This document shows positions 34,009 through 34,198 of a DNA stretch of 34,198 bases, piece after piece. Each line of letters begins with the position of its first letter. Position 1 is the stretch's first letter. The translations under genes and the position numbers were made by a program. The DNA is taken from positions 1 through 34,198 of the forward strand of contig NZ_JABJXT010000030.1 in assembly GCF_013155295.1 (NCBI RefSeq). Direction: 5' to 3'. Origin of the DNA: Pseudogemmobacter hezensis. GTDB lineage: Bacteria > Pseudomonadota > Alphaproteobacteria > Rhodobacterales > Rhodobacteraceae. The notes below the pieces were generated by a model. That model was not told the DNA's origin. It saw only the letters and a list, made by a program, of their open reading frames with translations, and ran no database searches.

Positions 34009-34198
34009 CGAAGCCGGCGCCGAGGTCTCTGCGCCATTGTATGACCACCAGCTTCGCTTTGCCCCCTTTAGCAGGTCGCTGAAATAGTCGCTCCGCCGGG
34101 AAGTTTTCCTGTTCCGGCCGCCAAGAGCCTGGCGCTTGTAGCTGTTCTGGTGGTCGCGTAGGCCCTGCCGAGTTCCATGCTCAGGCGGCGATCAGCCT
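34009..34198. other. 190 bases upstream of the hydrolase, no gene called
   Basis: On the minus strand the hydrolase frame is open here but lacks a start codon. An out-of-frame ATG at 34178 opens a 36-residue frame. There is no clear promoter. A frameshift joining the two frames, or a 5' deletion, would explain the missing N-terminus. Confidence 0.35.

Overview
The window is chromosomal DNA from an alphaproteobacterium, most likely a Rhodobacteraceae member (Paracoccus/Rhodobacter-like). This rests on three things: the gene order rpsT-dnaA-dnaN-recF-gyrB with mutM and ubiE/ubiB nearby; the alphaproteobacterial flagellar set flagellin-flaF-flbT with a DUF1217 protein; and the high G+C of the housekeeping genes (72 of 120 bases in a hand-counted gyrB stretch). 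The genus is an inference. No rRNA or tRNA gene was seen.

Layout. Positions 1-125 are the right end of an insertion sequence (transposase C-terminus plus terminal inverted repeat). It abuts a gene that has lost its 5' part (126-486). Then come a possible 29-residue membrane peptide and the overlapping flagellar export operon flhA-fliR-flhB-fliJ-like (661-4956), which is clearly lower in G+C than the rest. From 10496 down to 5066, on the minus strand, runs a high-G+C operon of a membrane sensor kinase, a LuxR-type response regulator and the three 5-oxoprolinase genes pxpA, pxpB and pxpC. A gene-free stretch at 10497-11320 holds decayed transposase N-termini. A minus-strand operon flagellin-flaF-flbT-DUF1217 (14512-11321) and flgJ-flgN (15589-14998) follow, with fliK-flgD (15698-18178) divergent from flgJ. 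These resume the flagellar theme: hook-length control, hook cap, rod assembly, filament and export chaperone.

From 18247 the content is housekeeping. ubiE-ubiB (ubiquinone synthesis, minus) are divergent from mutM (DNA repair), which is followed by an enoyl-CoA hydratase and rpsT with a strong terminator. After a 600-base non-coding stretch come dnaA, dnaN, recF, a VOC protein, a LysE-type exporter and gyrB, all on plus. A shared bidirectional terminator separates gyrB from the convergent carboxyspermidine dehydrogenase/decarboxylase pair, the alternative spermidine route. An alpha/beta hydrolase with an uncertain N-terminus ends the window.

Most worth a second look: (i) four exact copies of the 9-mer TGATTCCCG plus one near copy, within a strong cluster of GANTC (CcrM-type) sites around rpsT and upstream of dnaA; (ii) a diverged roughly 50-base element found before rpsT and again at the recF start; (iii) two back-to-back inverted repeats between dnaA and dnaN; (iv) the kinase/regulator fused by overlaps to pxpABC, suggesting a dedicated 5-oxoproline response; (v) the IS-truncated gene and the low-G+C flagellar blocks flanking the pxp operon. 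No CRISPR array, phage or classical defence system was found.
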